DNA of 64,000 nucleotides, taken from Limnephilus marmoratus. Lineage: Eukaryota > Arthropoda > Insecta > Trichoptera > Limnephilidae. The translations under genes were made by a program, and so were the position numbers. Below are positions 1-11,412 of this stretch, one piece after another. Under the pieces are notes generated by a model that had not been told where the DNA came from, made no database searches, and worked only from the letters and a program-made list of their open reading frames with translations. Positions within the stretch are counted from its first letter, which is position 1. Each line of letters opens with the position of its first letter. Where the stretch lies: the NCBI GenBank assembly GCA_917880885.1, contig OU862920.1, positions 41,823,019 through 41,887,018 on the forward strand, written 5' to 3'.

Positions 1-1039
1 GCTTCGAGAGTCGAAGCCATCGTTTGGCTGCTTAACAGCCATCGTTCGATTGTTGAAATTCAAAATGGCGCTGATCAAATTGATGTTGGGACGAGAGTTT
101 AAAACACCTCAGCCTACATGTCATCTACTTCGGAGTGGGAAGTAATTCAACGAGAAGGAACGACTATAGGAGATAGGTGTAAGTTTTTTTTTTTGGTTTC
201 TTTTTCGTCAAATTGTGCACCGTTCACATTTCTATAATCTTGCAGAGCCCGTGTTGTCCCTCGTTCGCTATTAGCTATTCCATGTCGCTTGTGGGGTAAT
301 TGAGCAGAGCATTGAGCGAAGTAAGTCTTTCTGCGACCACTGTTTGTTTATTCAATTGCTCGGAGTGGAGACTCTTCATAGGACGTTCCATGTGTCCCGA
401 CACTGCCGCCAATCTACAACTGGGCAAATCTCAGCAGAAAGCTGTTCAAATGCTGTTTTAATTATGTCATTGTGTCTATGGTATAGCATCAGTGTCATCA
501 TAATACTAGTTTGTTGATCTTGTATTTTAAAGGATATGACACTGTTTTGTGAATCCTCTATATTCTATATGAAATTTTTTAGTATTTTTACAAAATATAC
601 AAATTTTGATAGTCGGTGAAATGTGAAATATTTGTGCTTAAATTTATTCATGTTCAATGAAGTCAAATTTGCTTTGCATTTAGGTGTCATTTTCAAAATT
701 GGAACTGCTTGTGAGAAGACAATAATTCAAACAAGCTTCAAAGCAGATGCCTATTTATAATATAACATTTTTACAGAAAATTATTTTTATTGGTTTTTCA
801 AAATTGGAATATAATATCCCATGATTTTTTATTGCTTTGCGCTAGTTTTTCTATAAATTACAGTTCCCTTCGTAAAGGTTTTTATTTGATTATTTTGCAC
901 CACACCAACGTCTCCGGTCACCAACCCGACTGGACAGCACGCGACAGTGTGCTGAAATTATTTTTCTTTTCTGAAAGCATTTTATGAAATAATATAGAAA
1001 ATTTTATTTAAATAACACTATGTAGGGAAATTTCATTAT
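1..1039. other. Unassigned AT-rich sequence
   Basis: I see no recognisable gene or repeat. A short frame starts at 65 (about 26 codons) and a donor-like GGTGTAAGT follows near 176, so a non-coding or 5' exon cannot be excluded, but nothing supports it further. Confidence 0.4.
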
Positions 1040-1388
1040 CGTAGAATAAGTTAGTGATATTTTATTTACATGAAATAATTTAGTAATATATGATTAAAGT
1101 AGAGAGATTTTAGTGATATTTCATTAAAGTACAGTAATTTAGTGTTATTTATTTAGTAATATATGATTAAAGTAGAGAGATTTTAGTGATATTTCATTAA
1201 AGTACAGTAATTTAGTGTTATTTATTTAGTAATATATGATTAAAGTAGAGAGATTTTAGTGATATTTCATTAAAGTAGAGTAATTTAGTGTTATTTCATT
1301 AATGTCGAGTAATTGATATTTTTATTAACGTAGATTAATTTAGGGATATTTTATTAACGTAGAGTAATTAAGTGATATTTCACCCGGA
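1040..1388. repeat. Minisatellite, 73-bp period
   Basis: The phrase beginning TAGTAATATATGATTAAAG starts at 1081, 1154 and 1227, an exact 73-bp period with near-identical copies. Each unit contains two diverged half-units built on a TTAGTGATATTTCATTAAAG theme, and degenerate half-units extend to about 1385. It does not code. Confidence 0.9.
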
Positions 1389-3108
1389 AAGCTTATTGCA
1401 CTAATTTTTGTTCGTAGGTGCTCTTAAAATTACTTCGAATTTCTCCCACAGTAGTGTTTATCCGTGGTATTTAGTTGAAACAACCCACAATACAGCTCTA
1501 ATATAATATTATGATGACCATACAGTATTTTCAGCAGAGCTTTTTGGGACCTACAAACCTAATTGGAATGCTCTGATGGAAAAGGAATCGTGAGAGGAAA
1601 TTGAGTAAGAATAAAGGATTTGGTAAATCTGACTATTTGATAATGTCACTAAACATCACTAAAGCTATTTAAAACAACAATTCAATTTAAATGTCCGTTT
1701 GCCATCTTCCCCTAGGGATTAAATATTTAATCTACTCGCTCAGAAACATTTGGACCGTACTTCGCAGTGTGTAGTAAGAAACTTGAGTGAGGCTTATAAA
1801 CTTAATATTTTTGTATGTAAACTAAAACAGATTATAAATAGGAATACAAGTGTTATGATTATACATACACTTAATTTTAATATGTAGAATTAATGAATCT
1901 TATTTAAAAATGAATAAAACACATCACAACAAAACGTCCGGTTTGGTTGGCATCACCGCATGGACGGCTTAATTTCGAATATTCGCTGGTAGATTCAGAT
2001 TATTTCTAAAGATATTTTTATTTATGATTTTTTTTTAATATTAAATATTTTTTAGTGCTTTAAACATAAGTTGGACATCTTTAAGCTCTATTCTTTGATA
2101 TAAAATATTTTTATAATGTTTTAGTACTTATACAATTTTTTAAAATATTCATATTGTTTTAGGAGTGAAAGTTCCTACATAGGTATATACCGCATTATTT
2201 TTTTACGGTTTACTATGAATATAATATAAAATTATGTGCGGTAAAGTTCACTTTTTATCTGACATTTGAATTCATAACCTCAAAAACGCGGATCGGGATA
2301 TTGAGACAATGGAAAAATTTAATCAAGTGCGGCATGCGTTTATAACTTTGAAAACTAACCTTAAAATATATTATTTACTTGTATTTAGTTCAATATTGAA
2401 GGTCAACATGATAAGATCAATCTTGAACTTTTTTTAAATGGGTTCAAGTTCTTATATCTAGGAATTCTAGGAATTGATTTTTAGCGGTCAATGTGTGTAC
2501 ATAATATCATCTGCGTCTTTCCTTGGTCCGTTGAATATTTGATTCAAAACACGTAAATTTTCTTAGTAACATATTTTAGTATTTTTTTATTTTTTTAGTA
2601 GTGTTTAATTTTCCCTACCGCTGAATCTTACATTTTGTTATTCCTTGCGACGAGGGGTTCAGGACTTGTATCAATTAGTCTGTCGTGATCCAAAAGCAAT
2701 CGACTTATTTGTTGAACTCAGAGAATTAATCAACACCACCGATAGCTAAGCCTTTAGCCGTGATTTGACCAAGTACAGCTCTCGAGTTTCCTCCTTTGAA
2801 TTGGTTTGTAAGGGGTATTGATGCACAATTCAGTGATAGTTCATTTTATTTTGGGATCGATATTAATTATGCTTTACGAATGGAATAGATGTTGAATATA
2901 AACTCTGTCACTTTGTATGATCAAGTTCGAATAGGAGAGAGCAGTCAGAAGATGAAGAATAGATTGAACGGTGCAATGCGGATTTCGTCTAGTAAAGCAA
3001 ATATGTAGTACAAAGTAACAAGAAACAAAAACACAAAAAAATGGATAAATAATCAGATACAAAGTACAGGAAAAATCAGAGCCATTGTATTCTAAGAATT
3101 TGTAACCT
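1389..3108. other. Unassigned AT-rich sequence
   Basis: Long A/T-rich stretch with no convincing reading frame, RNA or family-level repeat that I can recognise. Confidence 0.4.
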
Positions 3109-3141
3109 TAAATAAATAAGGTCAAAGACCTTATTTATTTA
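3109..3141. repeat. Perfect short hairpin
   Basis: Fifteen-base arms (TAAATAAATAAGGTC and its complement) separated by AAA form a perfect stem-loop. It lies in unassigned DNA and has no downstream T-run or gene that would suggest a role. Confidence 0.8.
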
Positions 3142-3349
3142 GGGTTTCATAACAATTCAGAATCACGCAATTCAAAACCCCTTTGAAAAGTCGTTTAAAG
3201 TTGTCAATTTTTTTTTGAAAATTGCTAACTCTACCTAACGTTACCAATTTTTGAATATATTTTTTACCACTTTTGATGACTTTCCAATGTGTAGAAGATG
3301 ATTCTGAGTTGTCCGGTTTCCTTATTTAGATATCCCCATATATAAACAG

Positions 3350-3586
3350 TTCATCAAAACAATCTCAACCAATACTTGAAAGGTGAGGTCATAATCAAAG
3401 CGACCAATGAGCGCAGACCAGCTTAATTTCCGTTTCATATCTCAACCAATAGGAGCCTTTAAAAGTGACATCATAATCAAAGCGGTAAATGAGCACATTT
3501 GATGCATCGCAGGTGCAGTAATCGTCATTTCCGTTTCATCCGAATTCCAAATCATAGCGGGTATATAGAAGTTTCACTTCAAAAAC
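3350..3586 (+). repeat. Constant-end repeat family, core type 2
   Basis: Copy of a dispersed family that is also present at 17557, 19205 and (minus) 36922. Its core carries two versions of the phrase ATCTCAACCAATA followed by AAAAGTGACATCATAATCAAAG and GGCCAATGAGCGCAG-like sequence, then GATGCGTCGCAGGTGCAG. The right end reads GAAGTTTCACTTCAAAA, shared with families having unrelated cores. The left end (CACGCGGTAGAAGTGAAAC in better copies) is eroded here. No coding capacity. Confidence 0.8.
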
Positions 3587-4862
3587 AATCCTGCCAGCAG
3601 CGTAGGCAAGATTGTTTAGATTTTATAAATTTAGTTACTGACAGCTCTCGGAACAATGTATTATTCTATCAATTACTGCATGACGTTGTTTAATTCTCCC
3701 GAAATTTAGATTTTTCGCGGAGTAATACATTATTAATTATTACAATATAATATGTAGTACACGTTGTACGTTTGGAGGGGAGGCATGTTTTGGGTAGAAA
3801 CAGGCCAGCACCGCCCCGGGTTATAAATCAAGGACTGTCACTAGCACGATCCACCGATCCCCGTACCGCCTTGTTATTACGTTAATATGTAAGCACTATG
3901 TCTAGTACCCCAAATTAAAACACATTTAACGAGCACACACTCGCAATGCTGATGCTCGAGTACCACGTAATACGGGCCGCGTTCTCTAACTCATGTAGTA
4001 TGGAATTTTAAAGCACTGTTTATTTACGTACAAGTATTGTGAGCAGATTTACGGCACTTCATTATTTGGTCGGTCGGCTTTGAGAAGACTGCTCAAAGGT
4101 TTCCATACACACTACATTAACATAATGTTGCGACATTAGTATTGATTTCGTGTAATAAGCATTAAGGTGTTATAACATGCTACCTACATCTCTTAATCGA
4201 TAACTTTTCCAAATTTAGCGGACGTTTTACGTGAAACGTTTTTAAATACATCTATATGAATTTCGATTTTGCTTTCATGAATGAATTAATGCGTGGAAAT
4301 CAATCTTACCACTTCCAGACATCCGGTCGAGCTCAAAATTGGCAGAAAGACTTGTTGTCGAAGACAATGCATTCTATCATATTTCGGTGGCACTTAAGAA
4401 TTTACACGCATTTTTATGAAATTAGATCTCGTTCCCAAAAAGGTATTTTCTAATTTTCTCTTATTTAATAAATCAAATTTGTAAATACATACCTTCTTTG
4501 ATACGAAGGTTATTAATTATACAAGGTACATTAAAACGAAAAATATTTTTAGCGACGACATAAACATTACATACAAAATATTATTGTAAATTTAAATAGA
4601 GTAATTGCTAATTGTATTTCTTAGTCCTCCTCAGTAGGGGGACCTGTCCTGAGAACGACTAAAGTTTTTTTTTAATTTAATTTAATTTGTCTTCTATGTT
4701 GTTTTTATTGTTTTTTTTTGCGTTTTTTATTGACTTCTTACAGTAAATATAGATTATACTTTACCTAAACCATGTATATAAATAAAAAAAACCATATATT
4801 TTTTGTCACTTTTTTATTTCAAATATGAATTATGCAATTTATCCAATAAAATGCGGGCAGAT
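3587..4862. other. Unassigned sequence
   Basis: Contains a GC-richer patch near 3770-3990 and otherwise AT-rich DNA. A 65-codon frame at 4256-4453 has no recognisable similarity and no supporting splice or promoter context. Confidence 0.4.
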
Positions 4863-5236
4863 ACCATAATATTGAGTATCCATCTGTACTAATATTATAA
4901 ACGCGAAAGAGCTTGCGTTTGTTTGTTATGCTTTCACGCCTAAACCACTAAACCGATTTTAAAAATTCTTTCACCAATAGAAAGCTACATTATCAGCGAG
5001 TAACATCGGCTGCATATAATGGTAAGCTCTAGCGTTATGAAATTTGTGTAAATGAAAATGGGTTTATTTCATGTATTTTAGCGGCAGGGAGGAAAGGCTT
5101 CGCGGAGAGGGAAGAGACGAGGGAGAGGGAAGGCGGGGAAGGTGGAAGGGAACGGGGACGCACGGGAAAGGACATGTAGGGAGAATCATTTTATTTCTTT
5201 AAATGCCATTGCAACGCATGCCGGGTAACAGCTAGT
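4863..5236 (+). repeat. Insect LINE-tail-like interspersed repeat
   Basis: Starts with ATCCATCTGTACTAATATTATAAA and continues with the motif CTAAACCACTAAACCGATTTT, a phrase typical of widespread insect interspersed repeats, and ends GCAACGCATGCCGGGTAACAGCTAG. A purine-rich block at 5083-5190 resembles blocks at 30690-30850 and, inverted, at 23640-23745. Exact class (RTE tail or Helitron-like) is inferred. Confidence 0.65.
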
Positions 5237-5880
5237 TTAACATAAATGCGATTAAGACCGTTAAAACAAACACGACGATTTCACATTTGAAAAAAGAATC
5301 TTTATTGAAACTTTCACATTCTTGAAACAGAACAGGAGCGTATAAACAAATTTAGGGACAGACAAAATGCAAAACGATTGCGTTACAGCAGGACTTCGCC
5401 ACGTTCAGTCAATAAAAATAGCTGATTTCTCAGCAGTCGATTGTCCTGCAGATGTCATCACTCTTAAACGTTGATGACTGCGATTCTTATCGGTAGTGTC
5501 ATGGAAGTACAGTAATGATCCCCCGTGCCCGGCGTTACAAGTGACAGCCAATTGGCCCCGGTGATGCGGAGTGCGATGCAAATGTGTCCATTACTGTCTA
5601 TTCATCTGTGGGCCCTCCATTCATCTGGTCAGACCCCCCACCTTGTGTTTACAGTATTACAGGGTGGGCCGTCAACGCTTTTTTTTAAATTTTGATACGT
5701 TTGGTGCCCCTAGGAGGGGAGAAAGGCTACGGCATTACATGGTCGTTAGAAGGGGAAAAATGGTTAAGTGGGAAAATATTCAAAAGAGGATTGTGTACTT
5801 ACTTAATGTTTTTATTATTGTTATCTGCATTTGACACTTTTTCTAATCTAACATATAATTTAATTGTCTGTTTGTGGCGG
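5237..5880. other. Unassigned sequence
   Basis: Moderately GC-balanced, apparently single-copy within the window (for example 5320-5640). Short frames at 5571-5889 overlap one another and match nothing I know. Confidence 0.4.
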
Positions 5881-6170
5881 CCGGGTTGACAGGCAGGCGG
5901 CGTGGATTTGATGTTGATTTGCATACTAATCTGCAGTTTTATTCCGAGGGTGATGAAACTTTGCACACTTGTCCTTCTGTATAATTCGTTAATGAGATTT
6001 CGAAATACCAATTCCATCCCATCCCCTTTTCCCACCCCTTAAAGCAGTTGATATTTTTTGATGAAATTATGCACACTTGACGTTTAGTAAGACGAAAATT
6101 AATGTCTACATCCGATTTTGATAAACGCTGAACGAAGCCCGTGCAACGCCGGGGACATCAGCCATATATA
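5881..6170 (+). repeat. Interspersed repeat fragment
   Basis: Begins with GGCGGCCGGGTTGACAGGCA and a GGCGTGGATTT motif that recurs at 15975-16000; ends in GAAGCCCGTGCAACGCCGGG followed by ATATA, the style of a LINE or Helitron-type repeat end. It contains two versions of ATGAAACTTTGCACACTTG (5955 and 6060). Confidence 0.55.
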
Positions 6171-6182
6171 ATCTGTGTTAAA

Positions 6183-6370
6183 TTAAGGCATAAACATAAG
6201 CGAAATTGATAATATTATGAAAGGGATGCTTAGATTGCTTGGGAATAGAGATCTGACGAACGAAGAAAGGGGTGTTGAGGTAACACGACGTAGAAGTGAA
6301 TGGTAGAAGAAGTCAAGGATCCCCGAGGAACGCATGGCACGATGAAAACAATCCAAACACCTAATTAAAA
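6183..6370 (+). pseudogene. LINE ORF2 C-terminal remnant
   Basis: Translated on the + strand this matches, with stops and shifts, the end of the LINE at 52050: MLRLLGN corresponds to LRWFGHV, GRRSEW*KKSRIPEERMAR to NGRRSRGRPRKTLHDQ. It is the same family as 37437, 40217 and 52050. Dead, 5'-truncated copy. Confidence 0.65.
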
Positions 6371-8822
6371 ACGTTTTCAATTATTATTTCCACATTAAAA
6401 CTACATCCAGTTTACTGCAATTCAAAACCTCAAAACTTTCACAACCCGAATAAACTCCATACCGTTCAATACCCCGAGCAATACGGTCACACACACGTCA
6501 CATTTCTATCGATTTTTCTCTTCTGTGATTAGAACATTTCTTAAGTAGACCTAAAGCAGCCGGCTAGAGATTTTTGATCATAAAATAGGAACAACTAATA
6601 ATGATTGTATTTTATTTTAAATCGTAAAGGATGAATTTCTAGAAAATTAACCCTAATTTACCTAGGTGTACGATCATAAGTGCTACTAAATCTCAAAACT
6701 TAAAATTCGATTGAATTCTAAAAAGCAATACTAATCCAACTTTCGAAACGTTTCGAGACGTCTAACAACGAATTCTTCATACATTGACGACCCACCCTAC
6801 CGTACGTACATATATCCAATTGATGGTGTGTATTTGGTCAATAGTGCGGTTGGTGTACAGCTCGAGGGCTTTGGATGTGGCATTTCCATGAATGATGTTC
6901 ATCTCCTGGTCAGCCAAACCAACCCAACAACGCTCACGACACGAGGATGATTTAGGTAGACCAACTTGATAATTCGTGGTATGGTCAGTCAAATGAATCA
7001 AATACCAGTTTATAGACGAGTGGTCCAAAGCGTCGGGTTAGCCCTCTGGGGATGCGGATATTGCGGATTAAATCCTCTGCAAGTCCTATATTTTTGCACA
7101 AACAATAATTCCAACGTTTTTTACTTTGGTAGCGGGGAGAATACAGAATCGATTCCATACATAATCGACTGTCAAATTTGTGTATTTTTCTATGGCTGTT
7201 ATTTGCTTTTTTTTGGGTGACGTTGACTGATGTCAGATTTCAGGAATTTCAGCTGTCTCATATTTTAGTTTAGATCGTTTACAACATGAATTAATATATG
7301 ATTTTTTATTAACTTAATGTACTTTTTAAATAGTATGATGCGGTAATGTGCGGGTACCATTGCAAAGTAATGAAGCCTGGCATCTGCCCACGATACCCAC
7401 CGAAAAAGCAATTGACAGCCATAAAAAATCACACAAGTTTAACAGTCGATTACGTAAACGAATCGTTTCCGTATCCACAAAAGATACAGAATAGCTTTTC
7501 TGGTTGGGAACAGAAGAGTATGAATGAGACGGTACCCACGTGAATGTGATACTATCTATCTACTTCCGGCATTGAGATTTAGGAACATAGATAAATTTAC
7601 GAAAACAAATCATACCAACATCAAAAATTTCTGATAAAAATATCAGGACACTACCAAACCGAGTTGATATTTCTTTAAAAATAATAAAACACCCATAATC
7701 CTTGCGTGACCGGCGAATGTCTCAAACATGTGCCACAAAATTCATGAATGGGAAATAAGTACTGCATAAGAAATATGTAAGTTGCTAAGATGTCGGGGTC
7801 ACTGAAGGTGTATGTCTGTGTCCAGCGCTCAGTACTAGTCTCAAGGCCCAATGATTTGTATTTAGGAAAACCCGGGCATTAGTCATTTGACACCAATCTG
7901 GTGTTTTGCCAATATCGCATCTTCATAAAATTTTAGAAATAGTGTGTGTATATTTATGTAACAAATATAAATATCCGAGTCAGTGTTTCCGCTGGAGTAA
8001 ATGGGGCAGGGGGAGGGGTGGAGGTGGAGCGTACCACAAACCACATGTCGGACTGACCTTGGTGACTGTCTTTCAATCCAACCATCATGTAGTATAATAT
8101 AATAGGAAACGTTTGTTTCAACAGTAGTTTATTCTACTACATATTTGTTTCTACAACACATGTCTGTTTCTAAAATACATTTTTTTCACATATATTTCCT
8201 CATAGCGTGCTAACAGTACACGATTCTTTTGATCCAAATCATATTTGCGTCTACATAATTTATATTTGTTTACTTTGCTGAAATTACACTTATTACAACA
8301 TTTCTACAGCTCATTAGCCTAATCTCGACCCATACACAATTGTATGTATAGTTTATTTTACCGCCCAAATTGTATTTACCCCCTTGTAACAAAACCATTC
8401 CCTCATGTTTTAGGTTTGGAAAATACATACACCATTTAATGATCTTGACGATCCTTATTGATCAGATAGATCAGCTAGTCAGGTCATCATTCTCCGTATG
8501 GGATTGCCGTATTTTTGTTGACTCTGGGCACTCGAAACTCGTGGGTTATATATTTATTTATCGTAGAAAAATGGCAATCTTCAAGACATTGAACTTCCAT
8601 TAAAAAAAAAAATAACATAAATTTCATTGATTCTCTCTCAGATCGTTGAAATTTCATTCGTCGTCGATTATACTGGCAGGTACGCGAATATTGTAGGTAT
8701 AATTCCCCGTGCGCTGATTCCTCGGGTTTAGCGGTCGCTTTTCAAATCACTGCACTGAGCTTTTCAAGAGTCGCGTTCGCAAACATGCCCCCGCGTTCGG
8801 CAACCTACTAACGTGCTGTAGT
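6371..8822. other. Unassigned sequence
   Basis: No gene recognised. Short frames at 6777-7028, 6966-7220 and 7346-7543 overlap and lack similarity I can name. The stretch 8100-8300 shows loose repetition of TTTGTTTCTAC-like words. The block 8640-8820 is more GC-rich and apparently unique. Confidence 0.4.
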
Positions 8823-9140
8823 TGGCTGGCTCGGTGCCTCCGACATCACTGGGGGGACCACTGGCTTATGCGTCAATAGGCTGGACCTATTTCAAAAGAA
8901 GATCGCTTTAATTTGAGGGTTTAGACTGATTATGGTTGGGAGTATGTTTCGCAGAGGAACGTGGACATTGTAATAGATGTTTAAATGCATTTTCGCATTT
9001 GAATAGTTTTTGCCTTGACTTGCCTCCTGCCGTGCGGGGTTGGCCGGCTCGTTTCCTCCAAAATTGCCGAGGAGAACCATTGGTGCATGCGTGCATAAGC
9101 TAGACCTATTTCAATTTGCTTTAATTTGGTGGAGTTAGAG
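8823..9140. repeat. Diverged direct duplication, about 220-bp offset
   Basis: The segment from 8823 (TTGGCTGGCTCGG..., later GACCTATTTCAAA and GCTTTAATTTG) is repeated in diverged form from 9041 (TTGGCCGGCTCG..., AGACCTATTTCAAT, GCTTTAATTTGG). It does not keep a reading frame in common. Confidence 0.7.
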
Positions 9141-10325
9141 TGGGTAGAGGAAAGGGATGTAGGAAGGGATTTTTTGTGAGTCCTTAAAGAGGCCCAGATA
9201 ATATGAAAGAGGAAAAAGAGATGCAGGAATGCATTAAGTTTATGAAAAGGACTCTAAAACAATAAATTCAAACAACTTAAACATTACTTGTCACATGAAA
9301 CCCATTCCATCCCCACCTATAGGTTATAGTGTCATCTAAAATGTAGGTATTCCATCGGACTATGCGTATTATGTCGTATCGTGTTGATATCTGCTGTTCT
9401 TTTGTCATTTTCCCGGGCGCATTCAAGTTCCCAGTCGTTGTGACTAGATTCGATAAATTCCGCCAAGACTGCGGTCTCGGCAATCTTATTCCAATTGCAA
9501 TAAAAGGAAAAAGTGAAAATGTAGTATTTCCGGTGTCCCGTGTACACGCCGTAAATCACTTATCTCCGCCGTCAACTCGCCTCCGCAACCCAACATCCCC
9601 CACCACCCACCTTACTTCCCCATCACCTCCCCGATTGCCGATAAATGTCCCACTCGAGGAATGCAAGTGGTCGTTGTGCATATTCCGTCATTTTGTCTAG
9701 CCCAGGGATCGGTAACCGATGTCGTTCTGAATTTTTGAAAGCATTACATATACGTGTACATTGTCCTCAATGGATCTAACCCAAATGGGTCATTTCATGT
9801 GCGAATATATGTAAAAACCAATCGAATTTTTAGTTAAGAATTTCTGTGGTTTGGTCGTATTGAGCGAGGGTCCAGTTTCCATAGATTCGGCCAGACTAAC
9901 GTTTTTACTAATCAGAGTTAAAATTAATCTAACTCAAAATTGTCAACATGACTGATCACAGTTCACCCCAGCGCAATTTAAGAGGTGCGTCAAACTGTCA
10001 AAGTCGCTAACTAACGTTATTTACAAATGTATGAATAAAAAACTTTATTTGTAATATTGTTGTAATACGTTAATTTTTGCGTGTAAATAATCAAGTATAC
10101 ATTAATAACATTAATATTTTAAGTACATGGAAAGTTCTTTAGGTATTTAGAGTGTGACTTAATTGTGCAAACCTTTAACTCTGTCTAAAACTGATGCTAG
10201 TACGTAAAGGTACAACATTAACTAATTTTAGTTTTTGCTTAGTTGTTTGGTGAAGTCTGTCCTATGTCGTATGTGTGTTTTTCTTACACCGCCTGCTGTA
10301 CCTGACTCTACAGTCTACACACCGT
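9141..10325. other. Unassigned sequence
   Basis: A 112-codon frame at 9362-9700 overlaps two frames on the other strand and looks like chance in a GC-balanced patch. Nothing else is recognised. Confidence 0.4.
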
Positions 10326-10690
10326 TCATTGAGTATTATTGCAAAGTGCACAGTCGTCTAGCATATGAATAATCATCACCAGCTCAGGAACAAATGACAA
10401 TAATTGATGACCCCTGTCCTGGCACGAATCTCCAGAAAGCCGGTTCTGTCGACGCCTTTCAGTATTCCAGGGCGACCACAATCGGCCATCGGCCCTTTTC
10501 TTTGTTTTGCAGTGTTTTGTGCACGGTGCGCACTGCCGCGTCGCCCTCTGCCCCCCGGCACTCCCGATGTCCCGATGGCCTATCGCCGCCCTCGAGACTC
10601 CAACCCCGGCCCTTTGAACTGAGCATGAGAATGAATGAGGACCCTTTCGCACTTTTTGCATTATTTCATTTAAACGAGCCGTTTGCACAA
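10326..10690. other. CpG-rich unique block, possible regulatory region
   Basis: A sharply GC/CpG-rich island (roughly 10410-10620) inside AT-rich DNA. It is open in several frames on both strands (about 120 codons on each), which is what GC-rich non-coding DNA does; none of the translations shows a known domain. Not seen elsewhere in the window. An unrecognised exon, promoter or conserved enhancer are all possible. Confidence 0.4.
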
Positions 10691-11052
10691 TGGCAGGCCG
10701 AGCGACGAGAATTTATTAATAATTCAAATTGTGAATCAAAGCCTTTTCTTAATGTCCTTTGATATCCTCCGTGGTGGAGCTTTATGAAAAAAATTAAGTT
10801 TCCCTGTAATGGACGGTAAAAAAGAGTTTTGTTTTATTTTATTTTTAACTTTAAGAGTAAAACCTCAAACCGTAATATTCAATTTTACCCTTTATCCTTG
10901 ATGTATTTTCCACCCAAAAACTAAGATTGCTTTTTAGTATTAATCCGTATAACTATTAGTTTCACTTTTTATTTTTATTTTTAATAAAATATTCCTCCTA
11001 GACTCGTATTAAAAATAAAATAGATAAAAAAATATCCAGAAACTATCTTGAT

Positions 11053-11315
11053 GGCATTTAGTTCGGGTTTGAACCTTGCAATCATAAAGATAGCAGCAAA
11101 TAAAAATATGCGTTAAGATAATATTGGTAGTTCTTAGTCGAAGTATGATACAGTTAAATGTGACCGAATCGGATAGAGACACCTTAGCTCAGTTGGTAGA
11201 GCTGTGGCTTGGAAAGCCGAAGGTCCTGGGTTCGTTTCAGAGGTGCCAATATCTTTTTCTGATTTTTCTGTCTCCAGATTTTCGATTGAGCTTCGCTGAT
11301 ATTGTCTTCATTTAA
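11053..11315 (+). repeat. SINE-like repeat with internal tRNA-like module (copy 1)
   Basis: Shares its left flank (GCATTTAGTTCGGGTTTGAA at 11053) and right flank (TCCAGATTTTCGATTGAG near 11271) with 35553-35840. Between them, 11178-11247 resembles a tRNA: acceptor GACACCT/AGGTGCC with one mismatch, a perfect D-stem GCTC/GAGC, and an A-box TTAGCTCAGTTGGT; the T-arm is damaged. The tRNA-like part is different from the one in the other copy although flanks agree. Confidence 0.7.
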
Positions 11316-11339
11316 TTAATATATATTATCCGTCAACAA

Positions 11340-11412
11340 TTCGCTTCTAGGTGGAAGATTCTCTCAGAATCTTCCTGGTGAGGCTGCACAATTAAAAATC
11401 GAAACGTTGCTA
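11340..11412 (+). repeat. Head fragment of a dispersed repeat
   Basis: GTGGAAGATTCTCTCAGAATC followed by CCTGGTGAGG and ATCGAAACGTTGCT corresponds to the head of the repeat at 42961-43230 and, inverted, 63420-63660. A shorter version occurs at 20263-20320. Confidence 0.65.

Noticed and set aside
1040..1300. CRISPR-like array
   Set aside because: Repeats are contiguous with no unique spacers, and the genome is clearly eukaryotic.
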